NCBI GenBank assembly: GCA_028289345.1
Contig: JANQQL010000001.1
Location: 1-64,000, forward strand
Origin: Planctomycetota bacterium
Lineage (GTDB): Bacteria > Planctomycetota > B15-G4 > SIAN01
DNA length: 64,000 nucleotides
Reading direction: 5' to 3'
Under the pieces are notes generated by a model. The model worked only from the letters and a program-made list of their open reading frames with translations, had not been told where the DNA came from and did not search any database. A program made the position numbers and the translations under genes. This document shows positions 53,326 to 62,028 of this stretch, one piece after another (positions within the stretch are counted from its first letter, which is position 1; each line of letters begins with the position of its first letter).

Positions 53326-54856
53326 CCGACTCGTCCTTGCCGCTCACGTATCCCAGCGACTCGAGCATGGCGCGCTCGTCCTCGGTCAACTCTCCTCCCG
53401 CCGCGGCGTCCGCCGGGGGACGGCGAAAGGCCGCCACTTCTGCCGCGAGTGTGGCGGCGAAGTCTCGCGCCACGTCCGGAAGTTGTGTCCGGAGATTGAT
53501 TTGTTCGCCAGGGTCTTGGACCAAGTCGTAGAGCTCTTCCTCTCCTGCCGAGGTGCGGATGTACTTGTAGGGCTTCCGTTCCAGGGAACGGCGGGACTGC
53601 AGCCAACGCGTCGGATCGAGGTTGGGTTGGAACACCCGCACCGTCTCCACCGGACCCAAGGGAGCATCGGGACTTTCCGAAATCCGCACCGCATGCTCGT
53701 CGCTTCCCAGCAACGAGAGTCCGGCCCCGCGGCCATTCGTCGGTAAGTCCAAGTACTCCATCAGCGTCGGGAACAAGTCGAGATTGGTCACCGCACGAGC
53801 ATCGCGACCCGGCTCGATTCCGGGCCCTCGCAAGACCAGCGGAACGTTGAGCAGCGGCTCGTACAAAGAGTACTGATGATCCAGGAGGTGATGATCCCCC
53901 AAGTGCTCGCCGTGATCGGCAGTCAAGATGACCAGCGTGTTCTCCAAGAGACCGAGATCTTCGAGGTCCCCCAACAGCTGCGAGAACAATGCGTCGAGTT
54001 CGAAAAGCGCCGCGTCGTACAGGTCAACGGTTTGCTGCAACTCGGCGTCCCCCATTTCCACCACCCCGAAGGTGTAGCCCCACAAGCGTTCCACCGAGGG
54101 GGGTTGGCGAAAGGACGCCTCGACTTGCGGAGGCTCCATGAATCGCTGACGCGCCTGCTCCGAAGGCACCACCGGGAAATGGGCTTCCATGTAGTTCAAG
54201 AACACGAAGAAAGGCTGCGATGCCTCAGAGGCACGAAGGAACCGCTGCACCCGCAATCGAGCCAGCTCCCCCAGAGACTTGAACGCCCAGCGCTTGCCCC
54301 GCATCTCGTCTAGGTTTCGCGCCAGGGCGTCGGCATCGGTCACTCGTCCCGCCCGTTCCAGCAACAGGGGCACGGCTTGCTTGGCGAGTTTGTCCTGCCA
54401 GGGGTGCTCGACCACGTCGAAGCCTTGGTCGAGTCCGGTCTGGCGGCTGACGAACGGATTGGCCGCATACAAGAAGGTTCGATAACCCGCGTCGCTCAGT
54501 TTTTCGGCAATCGTGTCGCAAGACTCGGGAAATGCCCGGTTCGAGTTGTGGGCTCCGTGTTCGCTGGGCATCCAACCAGTGAACATGGACGCGTGGGCAG
54601 GCACTGTCGTGCTGGCGACTGCTTGGCAGTCGTCGAACACTCGGCCCTGCTTTGCCCATTCCTCCAGGAACGGCGTGGTCGAACGCGGATAGCCATACAG
54701 ACTGAGATGATCGGCACGCACCGTGTCCCAGACCACCCACAACACGTTGGGTGGACTCGCGGGGGAATCATCCGGCGGATGGCTCTCCGTGCAGCCGACG
54801 GCCCATGCCAGCGAAGCGCCGACCGCCCCCCATCGAACCAATCCCGGTTTGGTCAC
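53318..54856 (-). CDS. Sulfatase-fold lipoprotein, second copy
   Basis: 512 residues from GTG 54856, overlapping the omega-amidase stop as GTGA. Lipobox LAWAVGC (Cys about 22). Alkaline-phosphatase-superfamily motifs NVLWVVWDTVRADHLSLYGYP near 36 and ILTADHGEHLGDHHLLDHQ near 315. As in the other sulfatase-like lipoprotein of this window, the nucleophile position is Thr (STTVPAHASMFTG) rather than Cys/Ser followed by x-P-x-R. The C-terminal LYDLVQDPGEQINLRT is the family tail. It hydrolyses or transfers a phosphate or sulfate ester in the periplasm or at the outer membrane. It overlaps the STT3 gene downstream by eight bases. Confidence 0.88.
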   Translation of the reverse strand: MTKPGLVRWGAVGASLAWAVGCTESHPPDDSPASPPNVLWVVWDTVRADHLSLYGYPRSTTPFLEEWAKQGRVFDDCQAVASTTVPAHASMFTGWMPSEHGAHNSNRAFPESCDTIAEKLSDAGYRTFLYAANPFVSRQTGLDQGFDVVEHPWQDKLAKQAVPLLLERAGRVTDADALARNLDEMRGKRWAFKSLGELARLRVQRFLRASEASQPFFVFLNYMEAHFPVVPSEQARQRFMEPPQVEASFRQPPSVERLWGYTFGVVEMGDAELQQTVDLYDAALFELDALFSQLLGDLEDLGLLENTLVILTADHGEHLGDHHLLDHQYSLYEPLLNVPLVLRGPGIEPGRDARAVTNLDLFPTLMEYLDLPTNGRGAGLSLLGSDEHAVRISESPDAPLGPVETVRVFQPNLDPTRWLQSRRSLERKPYKYIRTSAGEEELYDLVQDPGEQINLRTQLPDVARDFAATLAAEVAAFRRPPADAAAGGELTEDERAMLESLGYVSGKDESDD

Positions 54857-55650
54857 GGACCGTCCGTTCCTTTCGCCGAGAGGTTGGCATAGATCTCGGG
54901 TTTGCGATCCCGGAGGAACGGGAAATGATCCCGCGTACTGGCAACCACCGCGGCATCCACCTTGCCGTAGAACAGGGTCTCGGAACAAGCCGCGCTGGCC
55001 TGCACGCTTCCCTGCGGGTCCACCAACACCGAGTCACCGGTGTAGGTCAGTCCGTTCCCCTCGCCCACTCGGTTCACTCCCATCACGTAGGACTGGCACT
55101 CGATGGCTCGCGCGAGGAGCAGCGCACTCCAGTGATCCCGTCGTTTCTCGGGCCAATTGGCAATCACGCAAAACAAGTCAGTCCGGTCGCACGCGTGACG
55201 AAAAAGCTCCGGGAACCGGAGGTCGTAGCAGATCAACGGAGTCACGCGAACGCCATCGGCATCAATGGTGAGCAACTCCTCCCCCGCCGAATAACTCTCG
55301 TCTTCGCCCGCATGAGAAAACGGATGGATCTTGTGATACTTGAGTGCCACCTCCCCGGCGGGATTGAACACGACGCAGGCGTTCTGAGGCCGTGATGCCC
55401 CTGGCACGGCATAACCAGCCAGGACCCAAATCTTCAGATCCCGCGCCACGTTCTCGAGAAACTCTTGAATGCGCGATGCGTGGGACGCCACCGCCTCGCC
55501 ATTCATGGAAAACCCGGTGGCAAACATCTCGGGAAGAACCAAAAACTCGGCCCCCGCTCGCGCGGCCAGATCCGCTTGTCTCCGAACTCTCGGAAAGTTC
55601 GAGCGAGGGTTCTCCCAGTCGATGTCCATCTGCAAACCGGCAACGTTCAT
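54853..55650 (-). CDS. Carbon-nitrogen hydrolase, omega-amidase (Nit2/YafV) type
   Basis: 265 residues from ATG 55650, overlapping the aminotransferase stop (ATGA). Nitrilase Glu-Lys-Cys triad: Glu in LVLPEMFATG near 42, Lys in KYHKIHPFSHAGE near 110 and Cys in ICYDLRFPE near 145. In this subfamily the enzyme hydrolyses 2-oxoglutaramate or 2-oxosuccinamate. A glutamine-type transaminase immediately upstream makes just such substrates, so the pair forms the glutamine transaminase/omega-amidase module, which also serves methionine salvage. The next gene starts one base before its stop codon ends. Confidence 0.9.
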   Translation of the reverse strand: MNVAGLQMDIDWENPRSNFPRVRRQADLAARAGAEFLVLPEMFATGFSMNGEAVASHASRIQEFLENVARDLKIWVLAGYAVPGASRPQNACVVFNPAGEVALKYHKIHPFSHAGEDESYSAGEELLTIDADGVRVTPLICYDLRFPELFRHACDRTDLFCVIANWPEKRRDHWSALLLARAIECQSYVMGVNRVGEGNGLTYTGDSVLVDPQGSVQASAACSETLFYGKVDAAVVASTRDHFPFLRDRKPEIYANLSAKGTDGP

Positions 55651-56804
55651 GAACGTATTCCTTGGAGCCGCTCCGCGGCCCGTTCCAGAGTCTCCTTCTT
55701 CTTGCAAAACGCAAAGCGAAGTAGCCGGCGCCCCTCCTCGGGATGTTCCCGGTAGAAGAAGCTCGGGGGAATCGCGGCCACTCCATGGGTTTCGATGAGT
55801 GTTTTGGCAAATTCGACGTCGGACCCGTCGAACAGCCCCTTGAACCCGACCAGCACGAAGTAGGTGCCGGTGGGAATGGAAACCTGAAAACCGACGTCCT
55901 GGAGAACCTCGACGAGGAAGTCGCGGCGATCTCGATACTCCTCCACGAACCGCTCGAAGTACGGTTCCCGCAGGTTTTCGAGAGCGTGGGCCATGCCCAC
56001 TTGTAGCGGGCGAGCCACGGCGAACGTCAGGAACTGATGGGCGGACTGAGCCGCGGCGACCAGGGCCGTGGGCCCGCTGCCCCAGCCAATCTTCCAGCCG
56101 GTGTAGGAGAAGGTCTTGCCCGCACTGGAGAGCGTCAGCGTGCGCTCCCACATCCCCGGCAGGGTCGCCATGGGAACGTGGGTTTGTCCGTCGAAGACGA
56201 GGTGTTCGTAGACTTCGTCCGCCAACACCAGCACGTCGTGCTTCTGGCACAGCCCCGCAAGGCGTTCGAGTTCGTCTTTGCGAAAGACTTTGCCGGTCGG
56301 GTTGTGGGGCGTATTCAAGACCAACAGTTTGGTCTTCGAGTGAAACAACGACTCGAGATGGTCCCAGTCGATCTCAAAGTGGGGAAAGCGAAGCGTGGCA
56401 AAGCGCGGCACCCCTCCCGCCAGTGCCACTCCCGCGGGATAGCTGTCATAGAACGGCTCGAACAGAATGACTTCGTCGCCTTCATTGACCAGTCCCAACA
56501 AAGACGCGGCGATTCCCTCGGTTGCCCCGCTGAACACCACCACCTCCGAGCTTGGGTCCATCTTCAAACCGTAGCAGTGCTGTTGATGGTCGGAGATCGC
56601 CTGGACCAAACGCGGATGCCCTTGGGAGCGGGCGTACTGGTTCTCGCCGTCATGCAATGCTCGCACCGCGGCTTCCCGGATTTCCTCTGGACCTTCGAAG
56701 TCAGGAAATCCTTGAGACAGGTTGATCGCATCATGCTCCATCGCGAGCCGCGTCATCTCGCTGAAGATCGTCGTCCCAAACGGACTCAGTCGATCGGAAA
56801 TCAA
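55647..56804 (-). CDS. PLP aminotransferase, kynurenine/glutamine-transaminase-K-like
   Basis: 385 residues from TTG 56804, selected for GGAGG seven bases before it and for the family-typical N-terminus (ISDRLSPFGTTIFSEMTRLA). Fold-type I features: NLSQGFPDF near 30, NTPHNPTGKV near 165 (Asn/Asp for PLP), ADEVYEH near 196 and the Schiff-base Lys in SSAGKTFSYTGWKIGW near 231. Closest relatives are YbdL/KAT/CCBL enzymes that transaminate Gln, Met or Phe with 2-oxoacids. The omega-amidase gene overlaps its stop, supporting Gln as amino donor. Confidence 0.9.
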   Translation of the reverse strand: MISDRLSPFGTTIFSEMTRLAMEHDAINLSQGFPDFEGPEEIREAAVRALHDGENQYARSQGHPRLVQAISDHQQHCYGLKMDPSSEVVVFSGATEGIAASLLGLVNEGDEVILFEPFYDSYPAGVALAGGVPRFATLRFPHFEIDWDHLESLFHSKTKLLVLNTPHNPTGKVFRKDELERLAGLCQKHDVLVLADEVYEHLVFDGQTHVPMATLPGMWERTLTLSSAGKTFSYTGWKIGWGSGPTALVAAAQSAHQFLTFAVARPLQVGMAHALENLREPYFERFVEEYRDRRDFLVEVLQDVGFQVSIPTGTYFVLVGFKGLFDGSDVEFAKTLIETHGVAAIPPSFFYREHPEEGRRLLRFAFCKKKETLERAAERLQGIRS

Positions 56805-57158
56805 GCCATTGCCTCCCACCCAAACATGCCTCTCACCCGCCTCCCACGGATCGGGCGAGTGTAGCAGACCGCTCAAGAAGTCATTCGGCGCGCACTCGGG
56901 TCTTTTCTATCGACTTGCTTCGTCGAAACTTGGGCGATTCCAGTGCTTCGCCGACGGTCCGTCCCGTGGTTGGCGAGCCTCCCTCGATCGTCGGTGCAAG
57001 GCCTTCGCCGAAGGCCGATTCGTCGGGCACCTCGAATTCACCGGTCCTTAGTTTCTGAGCAAGGCCGGTTCTTGGCAAGGTGAGCCGGCACCGGCAATCG
57101 CTGCGCCCCGAATTCTGACCACGCGACCTGACCGTCAAGGCCCCTTCGCGGAGCCGGC
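56805..57158. other. Intergenic stretch with a short hairpin
   Basis: 354 bases between the aminotransferase start and the upstream hydrolase end. It contains a 7-bp perfect hairpin GGCCTTC-GCC-GAAGGCC at 57000-57016 without a U tract, which may be a terminator or a transcript-stability element. No coding frame or RNA gene was recognised. Confidence 0.4.
56812..56816 (-). promoter_or_regulatory. Shine-Dalgarno for TTG start of aminotransferase
   Basis: GGAGG on the minus strand, seven bases before the TTG at 56804. Confidence 0.5.
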
Positions 57159-58709
57159 TCAAAGCGAATGAGCCCAAGCAACGATTCGGGTTGGCAAACG
57201 CGGATCCAGGCGGCGATCCGATTCGAGCATGCGCAGGGGATCACCGTTGGCACTGGGCATGAACCAATGATCCACGCCGGAGAAGACGACTCGCAACCGT
57301 GACGGTTGTTCCTGGATGGCATCGAGCGTCGAGTATTTTGGAAGAACGAGTAGGTCCCGCTGCCCGTGGAAGATCGCGAGGGGCATCTCGAGTCGAGCCA
57401 ATTCAGCTCGAGACGAAAACGCGAGGTGCTCTTGCCACCAGACCACCGATCCCATGCGGTCCAATCCCCCGGCCGAGGGACACTTCGACCCGGTGACCAC
57501 GGCATCGAGAAACGCCTGCTGTTCCGCAAGAAGACGTGTCAACTCCGACTGGGCAACGCTCTGAGCGGTGAGAACCGCGCGGGTCTGAGCCAACACGACT
57601 TCCCGAAGGGGGGCGAGCGGCGCCCCGAGAAGAACCAGGCCAGAGATCCGACGATCGACGTCCGCGGCGCCCAGCCTCACCGCGATTCGAGCCCCTTCGC
57701 TATGTCCAAGCACGACGACCCTTCCCTTCGGCCGTTGGTCAGCGAGCCAATGCAATGCGGCGCTGGCGTCGGACACTCGACGGGAGACGGAGGAAGCCAG
57801 TTCCTCTCCGCGAGCAAGCTCTCCTTGGTCATAGGTAAGTGTCGACAAGCCTTCCCGGGACAAGGATTCCGCCAGCTGACCCAGGAACCCAGAACGCGGT
57901 GGCCGATCGTTGACTCCGTTGCCGTTGCGATCGAGCACCCCCGATCCCGCAATCAACAAAACCGCAAGATCTCCGGTCCCCTGCCGAAAGGTCCCCTCGA
58001 GACGCACTCCGTCTACCGCCGCAAACTCGATGGTTCGAGTTGGCCCACGAAACGGCTCCTGGACACGCTCGTGCTTCGGAGTCCTTCGCCAAACCCTGCC
58101 GGCGTAGCTCAGTTCCCGCCACTCCCCCGCGGCGCCCAAGAGAACCTCCGCGGTGAACTCGGGCCCTTCGAGCGAGATTCGGCAGCGGCTCTCCTCCTTG
58201 CCGAGGAAGCGCCCGTTGACGCGCTGTCGCTGCAAGGAGGCGGCGTGAATGACGTCGAAGCTGCGGTGAACCCCGGGCAAACGGGGCACGGCATCCGCCA
58301 GAGAGAACAATCCAAGGGCATGATCGCGATCGACGATCGCAAACGGTGTGGTGCCGACCAGCACCGGGACCGATTGCCCCTCCCGATGCAGCATCAGGCG
58401 CGATCCGTCCCGAGACCCTTGGAGGGGTGCCGCCCCGGTCTTGCCGGTCGGAGTCCACTCCCACTCGATGGGCCGACCGGCAAACTCGGAGCAAACCAGG
58501 CGTTCCTCCCACCGCTGGGTCTCGGCTCCGCGGGAAGTCGAGATTTCCAATTCTGACCAGCGAATGACCTCCTGCGCGTTTCTCTCGACCTGAGCACGAC
58601 CGATCGCTCGCCCTTCCTGGAAAATGGTGAAGGACTCCAACGGCTCCAAGAAACACGGTTTGGATCCCGCCATCGAGGTGGCCAGAAGGAGAAAGGACCA
58701 TCGGTTCAT
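57159..58709 (-). CDS. Secreted alpha/beta hydrolase
   Basis: 516 residues from ATG 58709; the longer frame upstream is antisense to the TerC gene and not real. The N-terminal signal is SFLLLATSMAG. The first 240 residues are a beta-rich domain (LDRGAETQRWEERLVCSEF-like, RTIEFAAVDGVRLEGTF). The hydrolase domain has LIAGSGVLDRNGNGVND (oxyanion region near 263), GHSEGARIAVRLG (nucleophile Ser near 351), Asp in FHGQRDLLV near 459 and His in VDHWFMP near 485. This N-terminal beta plus C-terminal hydrolase layout is common to peptidase S9/DUF3887-type esterases. Substrate unknown. Confidence 0.8.
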   Translation of the reverse strand: MNRWSFLLLATSMAGSKPCFLEPLESFTIFQEGRAIGRAQVERNAQEVIRWSELEISTSRGAETQRWEERLVCSEFAGRPIEWEWTPTGKTGAAPLQGSRDGSRLMLHREGQSVPVLVGTTPFAIVDRDHALGLFSLADAVPRLPGVHRSFDVIHAASLQRQRVNGRFLGKEESRCRISLEGPEFTAEVLLGAAGEWRELSYAGRVWRRTPKHERVQEPFRGPTRTIEFAAVDGVRLEGTFRQGTGDLAVLLIAGSGVLDRNGNGVNDRPPRSGFLGQLAESLSREGLSTLTYDQGELARGEELASSVSRRVSDASAALHWLADQRPKGRVVVLGHSEGARIAVRLGAADVDRRISGLVLLGAPLAPLREVVLAQTRAVLTAQSVAQSELTRLLAEQQAFLDAVVTGSKCPSAGGLDRMGSVVWWQEHLAFSSRAELARLEMPLAIFHGQRDLLVLPKYSTLDAIQEQPSRLRVVFSGVDHWFMPSANGDPLRMLESDRRLDPRLPTRIVAWAHSL

Positions 58710-58833
58710 CGACGGTCCCCCTCTTGCCAGCGGCTTCGTCCGCGCAAGTTCCGGGGTATCCTTCGACCGCAAAACACGCCCTCGAATGGCCCTGAGCCGA
58801 GGGACACTCTTGCGAACAACGTGGCCGAAATCT

Positions 58834-58839
58834 GGGGAG
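58834..58839 (+). promoter_or_regulatory. Shine-Dalgarno for TTG start of terC
   Basis: GGGGAG, eight bases before TTG 58848. It favours this start over GTG 58821, which lacks such a site. Confidence 0.5.
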
Positions 58840-58847
58840 AACGTCTC

Positions 58848-59564
58848 TTGGCTGAACTGCTCACCGTCGAAAACCTCATCGCGCTCCTGACTCTGACGTC
58901 TCTGGAGATTGTGCTGGGAATCGACAACATTGTGTTCATTGCCATTCTGTCCAGCAAACTTCCCGAGCACCAGCGCAACAAGGGACGCCAGTGGGGTCTG
59001 GGACTGGCGATGCTCACACGCATCCTCCTCTTGCTTTGCATCTCGTGGATCATGCGTCTCACCGAACCACTCTTTTCGGTCTTCGGGCACGGGTTTTCCG
59101 GTCGAGACTTGATCCTGGCCATCGGCGGATTGTTCCTCCTCGCAAAAGCCACTTACGAGATTCACGACAAGCTCGAGGCGGCCCAGGCGGGGCCTGACAA
59201 AGTCACGGCCGCCAGCCTCGGAAAAGTGCTGGTCCAAATCCTCATGGTCGACATTGTCTTCTCCCTGGATTCCGTGATCACCGCCGTGGGAATGGTGGAT
59301 CACGTCGCCATCATGATCATCGCCGTGATGCTCGCCGTCGGGGTCATGATGGTGTTCGCACGGCCCATCTCGGAGTTTGTCGAACGACATCCGACCATGA
59401 AAATGTTGGCTCTGTCCTTCCTCCTCTTGATCGGCGTGATGTTGGTCGCCGAGAGCTTCGACAAGCACATTCCCAAGGGGTACATCTACTTCGCGATGGC
59501 CTTCTCGCTCGGCGTCGAGCTCCTCAACCTTCGGCTGCGCGGCTCCAAAACCGCCGAGGCCTGA
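58848..59564 (+). CDS. TerC-family integral membrane protein
   Basis: 238 residues from TTG 58848. Seven to eight membrane helices with the TerC signatures SLEIVLGIDNIVFIAIL near 15-31 and VLVQILMVDIVFSLDSVITAVG near 125-146, including the two Asp-containing IDN/SLDS motifs thought to bind divalent metal. Members are linked to tellurite resistance, metal efflux and metalation of secreted proteins. GTG 58821 would add nine residues, but the site at 58834 and homologue length favour TTG. It is 16 bases before the next gene. Confidence 0.92.
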   Translation: MAELLTVENLIALLTLTSLEIVLGIDNIVFIAILSSKLPEHQRNKGRQWGLGLAMLTRILLLLCISWIMRLTEPLFSVFGHGFSGRDLILAIGGLFLLAKATYEIHDKLEAAQAGPDKVTAASLGKVLVQILMVDIVFSLDSVITAVGMVDHVAIMIIAVMLAVGVMMVFARPISEFVERHPTMKMLALSFLLLIGVMLVAESFDKHIPKGYIYFAMAFSLGVELLNLRLRGSKTAEA

Positions 59565-59580
59565 GGGAGCGTTGTCCTCG

Positions 59581-61878
59581 ATGAGCGGCTCCTCGACCAA
59601 TCGAGGCCACTGGCTGGACCAGTCCCTGCGGGTGCTGTTTCCCGTGGGCCTGCTTTGCATCGCGCTGCACCAGATCATCACCTACGACGTCTGGTGGCAG
59701 ATCAAAACTGGCGAATGGGTTCGTCAGCACGGCTTTCCCAGCACCGATCCGTTCAGCTACGGCTACCCCAACCAGCCGTGGATCGAACTACGCTGGCTTC
59801 ATGGAGTGCTGGTTCACTTCTTCCATGAATGGGGTGGACCGAATGCGCTGGTGATATTGCGCTGTAGTCTGCTGCTGCTGACCTTCGCCATCATGGGGCG
59901 ATGCCGTCCCGGAGCGCAGCGCTGGGCCGTCGGTCTGGGGTTGGTGCTGGCCTTGGCAGCCATGTTTCCTCGGTTTCGCATTCGCCCCGAACTCCATAGC
60001 TACCTGTTCCTGGCAATCACCATGCTTGCGGTGCAGCGTTTTCGGGATGGAGGCTCCCGCGGCCGACTGTGGCTGCTTCCCTTGCTGCAGGTAATTTGGA
60101 GCAATGCCCACACCCTGTTCATTCTTGGCCCGATCCTCCTGTGGTCCGTCGTCATCGGCGAGACATTCCAGGAGTGGCTGGCCCATCGAGGACTTTGGCC
60201 GAAGGGCAGCCCTCCCATCCCCAAGGAACAACGCAAGTTCCTGATCGGCGTCAGTGTGACGGTGTCCGCGGCTTGCTTCGCAACCCCCTACTTCGTGGAC
60301 GGCGTCCTTTTTCCTCTTCAGCTTTTCACCCAGATCAATCAAGGAAACTATCTGAACGAGGTCATCGCAGAGTTCCGCAGCCCGTTCCTGCTGCGCCCCA
60401 CCCACATGATCTTCGTGACCTGGGCGGCGGCGGCGCTGCTGAGTGCCCTCTCGTTCCTCCTCGTGACCCGCCAATTGGTCCTGAGTCGGCTCGGTCTGTA
60501 CGTCGCCTTCCTGCTGCTGTCCGCCATGGCCCAACGCAACATCGCCCTGTTCGGAGTGGTGGCTGGCATCGTCACCGGACTCAACCTCGACGATGCCGCC
60601 CGCCAAGGGCTTCGAGGGAAGTTCGTTCCTTCCATCGCTCGGGTGGTGAGCTTCGGGTTCCTTTTGACCGTCGGCCCCCTGGCCGCCACCGACCAGCTGT
60701 GGCGCCGCCAAGGCCTCGAACAGGTGTTCGGTTTCGGGGTGAAGCACGAGATCTTTCCCATGGCGGCCATGAAGTTCGTCGAACGAGAAGGCTTGCCTCG
60801 ACCGGTCCTTGGATCCCTCGACGATGGCGGTTTCTTGCTGTTCGAAGGCGGAGCCAAGAGCGTGTTGGTCGACGGGCGCCTCGAAGTCTACGGGGCGGAC
60901 CACGTGCGAGACGCCTTGACCGCCACGTTCCACCCGACCGCATTTCTTGAGAAGGCCGAGCAACACGGGATCCAGACCGCGGTCTTGCGCCATCTCAAGC
61001 TGGGCCGGGTCGTCGTCGCTCTCGAGGATCATCCGGACTGGTGGCCGGTCTACTACGACGAACAGTTCGTCGTGTACCTCAAGGCGACCGAATCAACCCA
61101 GCCAATGGTCGATCGCTTACGCATCGACTGGCAAGATCCAGTTCGCCCCGCGGTGGAGATTCCCACCCACTGGTCACCTCCGGCTTACTTGGGCGATTGG
61201 CTGCCCAAGATGCGCGACGAGAAAGGCCCCCACGCCCTAGCCTTCTTGTTCGTGTGGATGAACAACCTGCCGGAAGCCGTGCGCCTGTTGGAAGAGGTGA
61301 AGGAGCGAACACCGCAGTACAAAGCGGGCCAGGCAACGCTGGCACTTCTCTATGAAGCCTTGGATCGCGACCGGGAGGCCGGGGAGATCTTCCAAGCCTT
61401 GGGCCCCCAGCCGTTTGCCGAGCCTTCGTCACTGTTGCTGCGAAGCAAGATCTGCAGTCTGGCAAACAAGCATTCCCTGGCCTTCGAACATCAACAAGCG
61501 GCGATCGAAGCCGGTGCCAGTGAGACCCAACACCGCCGAACTCTGGCCCACTTGGCCATCGCCGCGGGAAAGATTGACGCCGCTCAGCAAGAGCTGGAGG
61601 CCCTGGCACAGGAGTTTCCCGACGACGTCGACTCGGTGAATCGGTTGGGCGCCCTGGCCATGGAACGCCAGGATCTCACCGCCGCCCGAGACTATTTCCT
61701 GCGATCCTTGGAACGCCGCCCCAATCAGATCGAGGCCCGACTCAACCTTGGCTCGGTGTATGCGATGCTGCGTCAGTTCGGCAATGCGTCCCTCGAATTC
61801 CAGAAGGTGCTTCAAATCGCCCCGAATCACGCCGCTGCCCAACAAAACCTCGCGCGGCTTCGGGCCATGGGTTACTGA
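59581..61878 (+). CDS. Polytopic membrane protein with C-terminal TPRs
   Basis: 765 residues from ATG 59581. The N-terminal 390 residues have about ten membrane helices with family-like acidic and aromatic motifs (DVWWQIKTGEWVRQHG near 40, WIELRWLHGVL near 70, FPRFRIRPELHSYLF near 130). This resembles the GT-C-type glycosyltransferase/PMT-like membrane core found in planctomycetes. A periplasmic insert (about 390-550) follows, and the last 200 residues are TPRs (AQQELEALAQEFPDDVDSVNRLGALA, AARDYFLRSLERRPNQIEARLNLGSVY). Perhaps a glycosyltransferase or its partner; catalytic residues are not certain. It probably shares a transcript with terC. Confidence 0.7.
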   Translation: MSGSSTNRGHWLDQSLRVLFPVGLLCIALHQIITYDVWWQIKTGEWVRQHGFPSTDPFSYGYPNQPWIELRWLHGVLVHFFHEWGGPNALVILRCSLLLLTFAIMGRCRPGAQRWAVGLGLVLALAAMFPRFRIRPELHSYLFLAITMLAVQRFRDGGSRGRLWLLPLLQVIWSNAHTLFILGPILLWSVVIGETFQEWLAHRGLWPKGSPPIPKEQRKFLIGVSVTVSAACFATPYFVDGVLFPLQLFTQINQGNYLNEVIAEFRSPFLLRPTHMIFVTWAAAALLSALSFLLVTRQLVLSRLGLYVAFLLLSAMAQRNIALFGVVAGIVTGLNLDDAARQGLRGKFVPSIARVVSFGFLLTVGPLAATDQLWRRQGLEQVFGFGVKHEIFPMAAMKFVEREGLPRPVLGSLDDGGFLLFEGGAKSVLVDGRLEVYGADHVRDALTATFHPTAFLEKAEQHGIQTAVLRHLKLGRVVVALEDHPDWWPVYYDEQFVVYLKATESTQPMVDRLRIDWQDPVRPAVEIPTHWSPPAYLGDWLPKMRDEKGPHALAFLFVWMNNLPEAVRLLEEVKERTPQYKAGQATLALLYEALDRDREAGEIFQALGPQPFAEPSSLLLRSKICSLANKHSLAFEHQQAAIEAGASETQHRRTLAHLAIAAGKIDAAQQELEALAQEFPDDVDSVNRLGALAMERQDLTAARDYFLRSLERRPNQIEARLNLGSVYAMLRQFGNASLEFQKVLQIAPNHAAAQQNLARLRAMGY

Positions 61879-61923
61879 ATTCCGCGAAGACACCTTCTGC
61901 GCCCAGGCCAGTTTCACTCGGGG

Positions 61924-61947
61924 GCGGAGCTGCGAAACCCTCTCCGC
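61924..61947. terminator. Candidate hairpin between convergent genes
   Basis: GCGGAG / CTCCGC stem with a 12-base loop in the 150-base gap between convergent genes. No U tract, so weak. Confidence 0.25.
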
Positions 61948-62028
61948 AACTCCCAATGTTGAGACCCAACGCCGACGAGCCCCAAGAGAACCAAACCCCG
62001 AGAAGAAGCCTCCGAGCCGTGGGAACGT

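Noticed and set aside
58822..59681. Long N-terminal extension of the secreted hydrolase (minus strand to 59681)
   Set aside because: It is antisense to TerC (His/Asp/Glu-rich noise); the ATG at 58709 with a signal peptide is the natural start.
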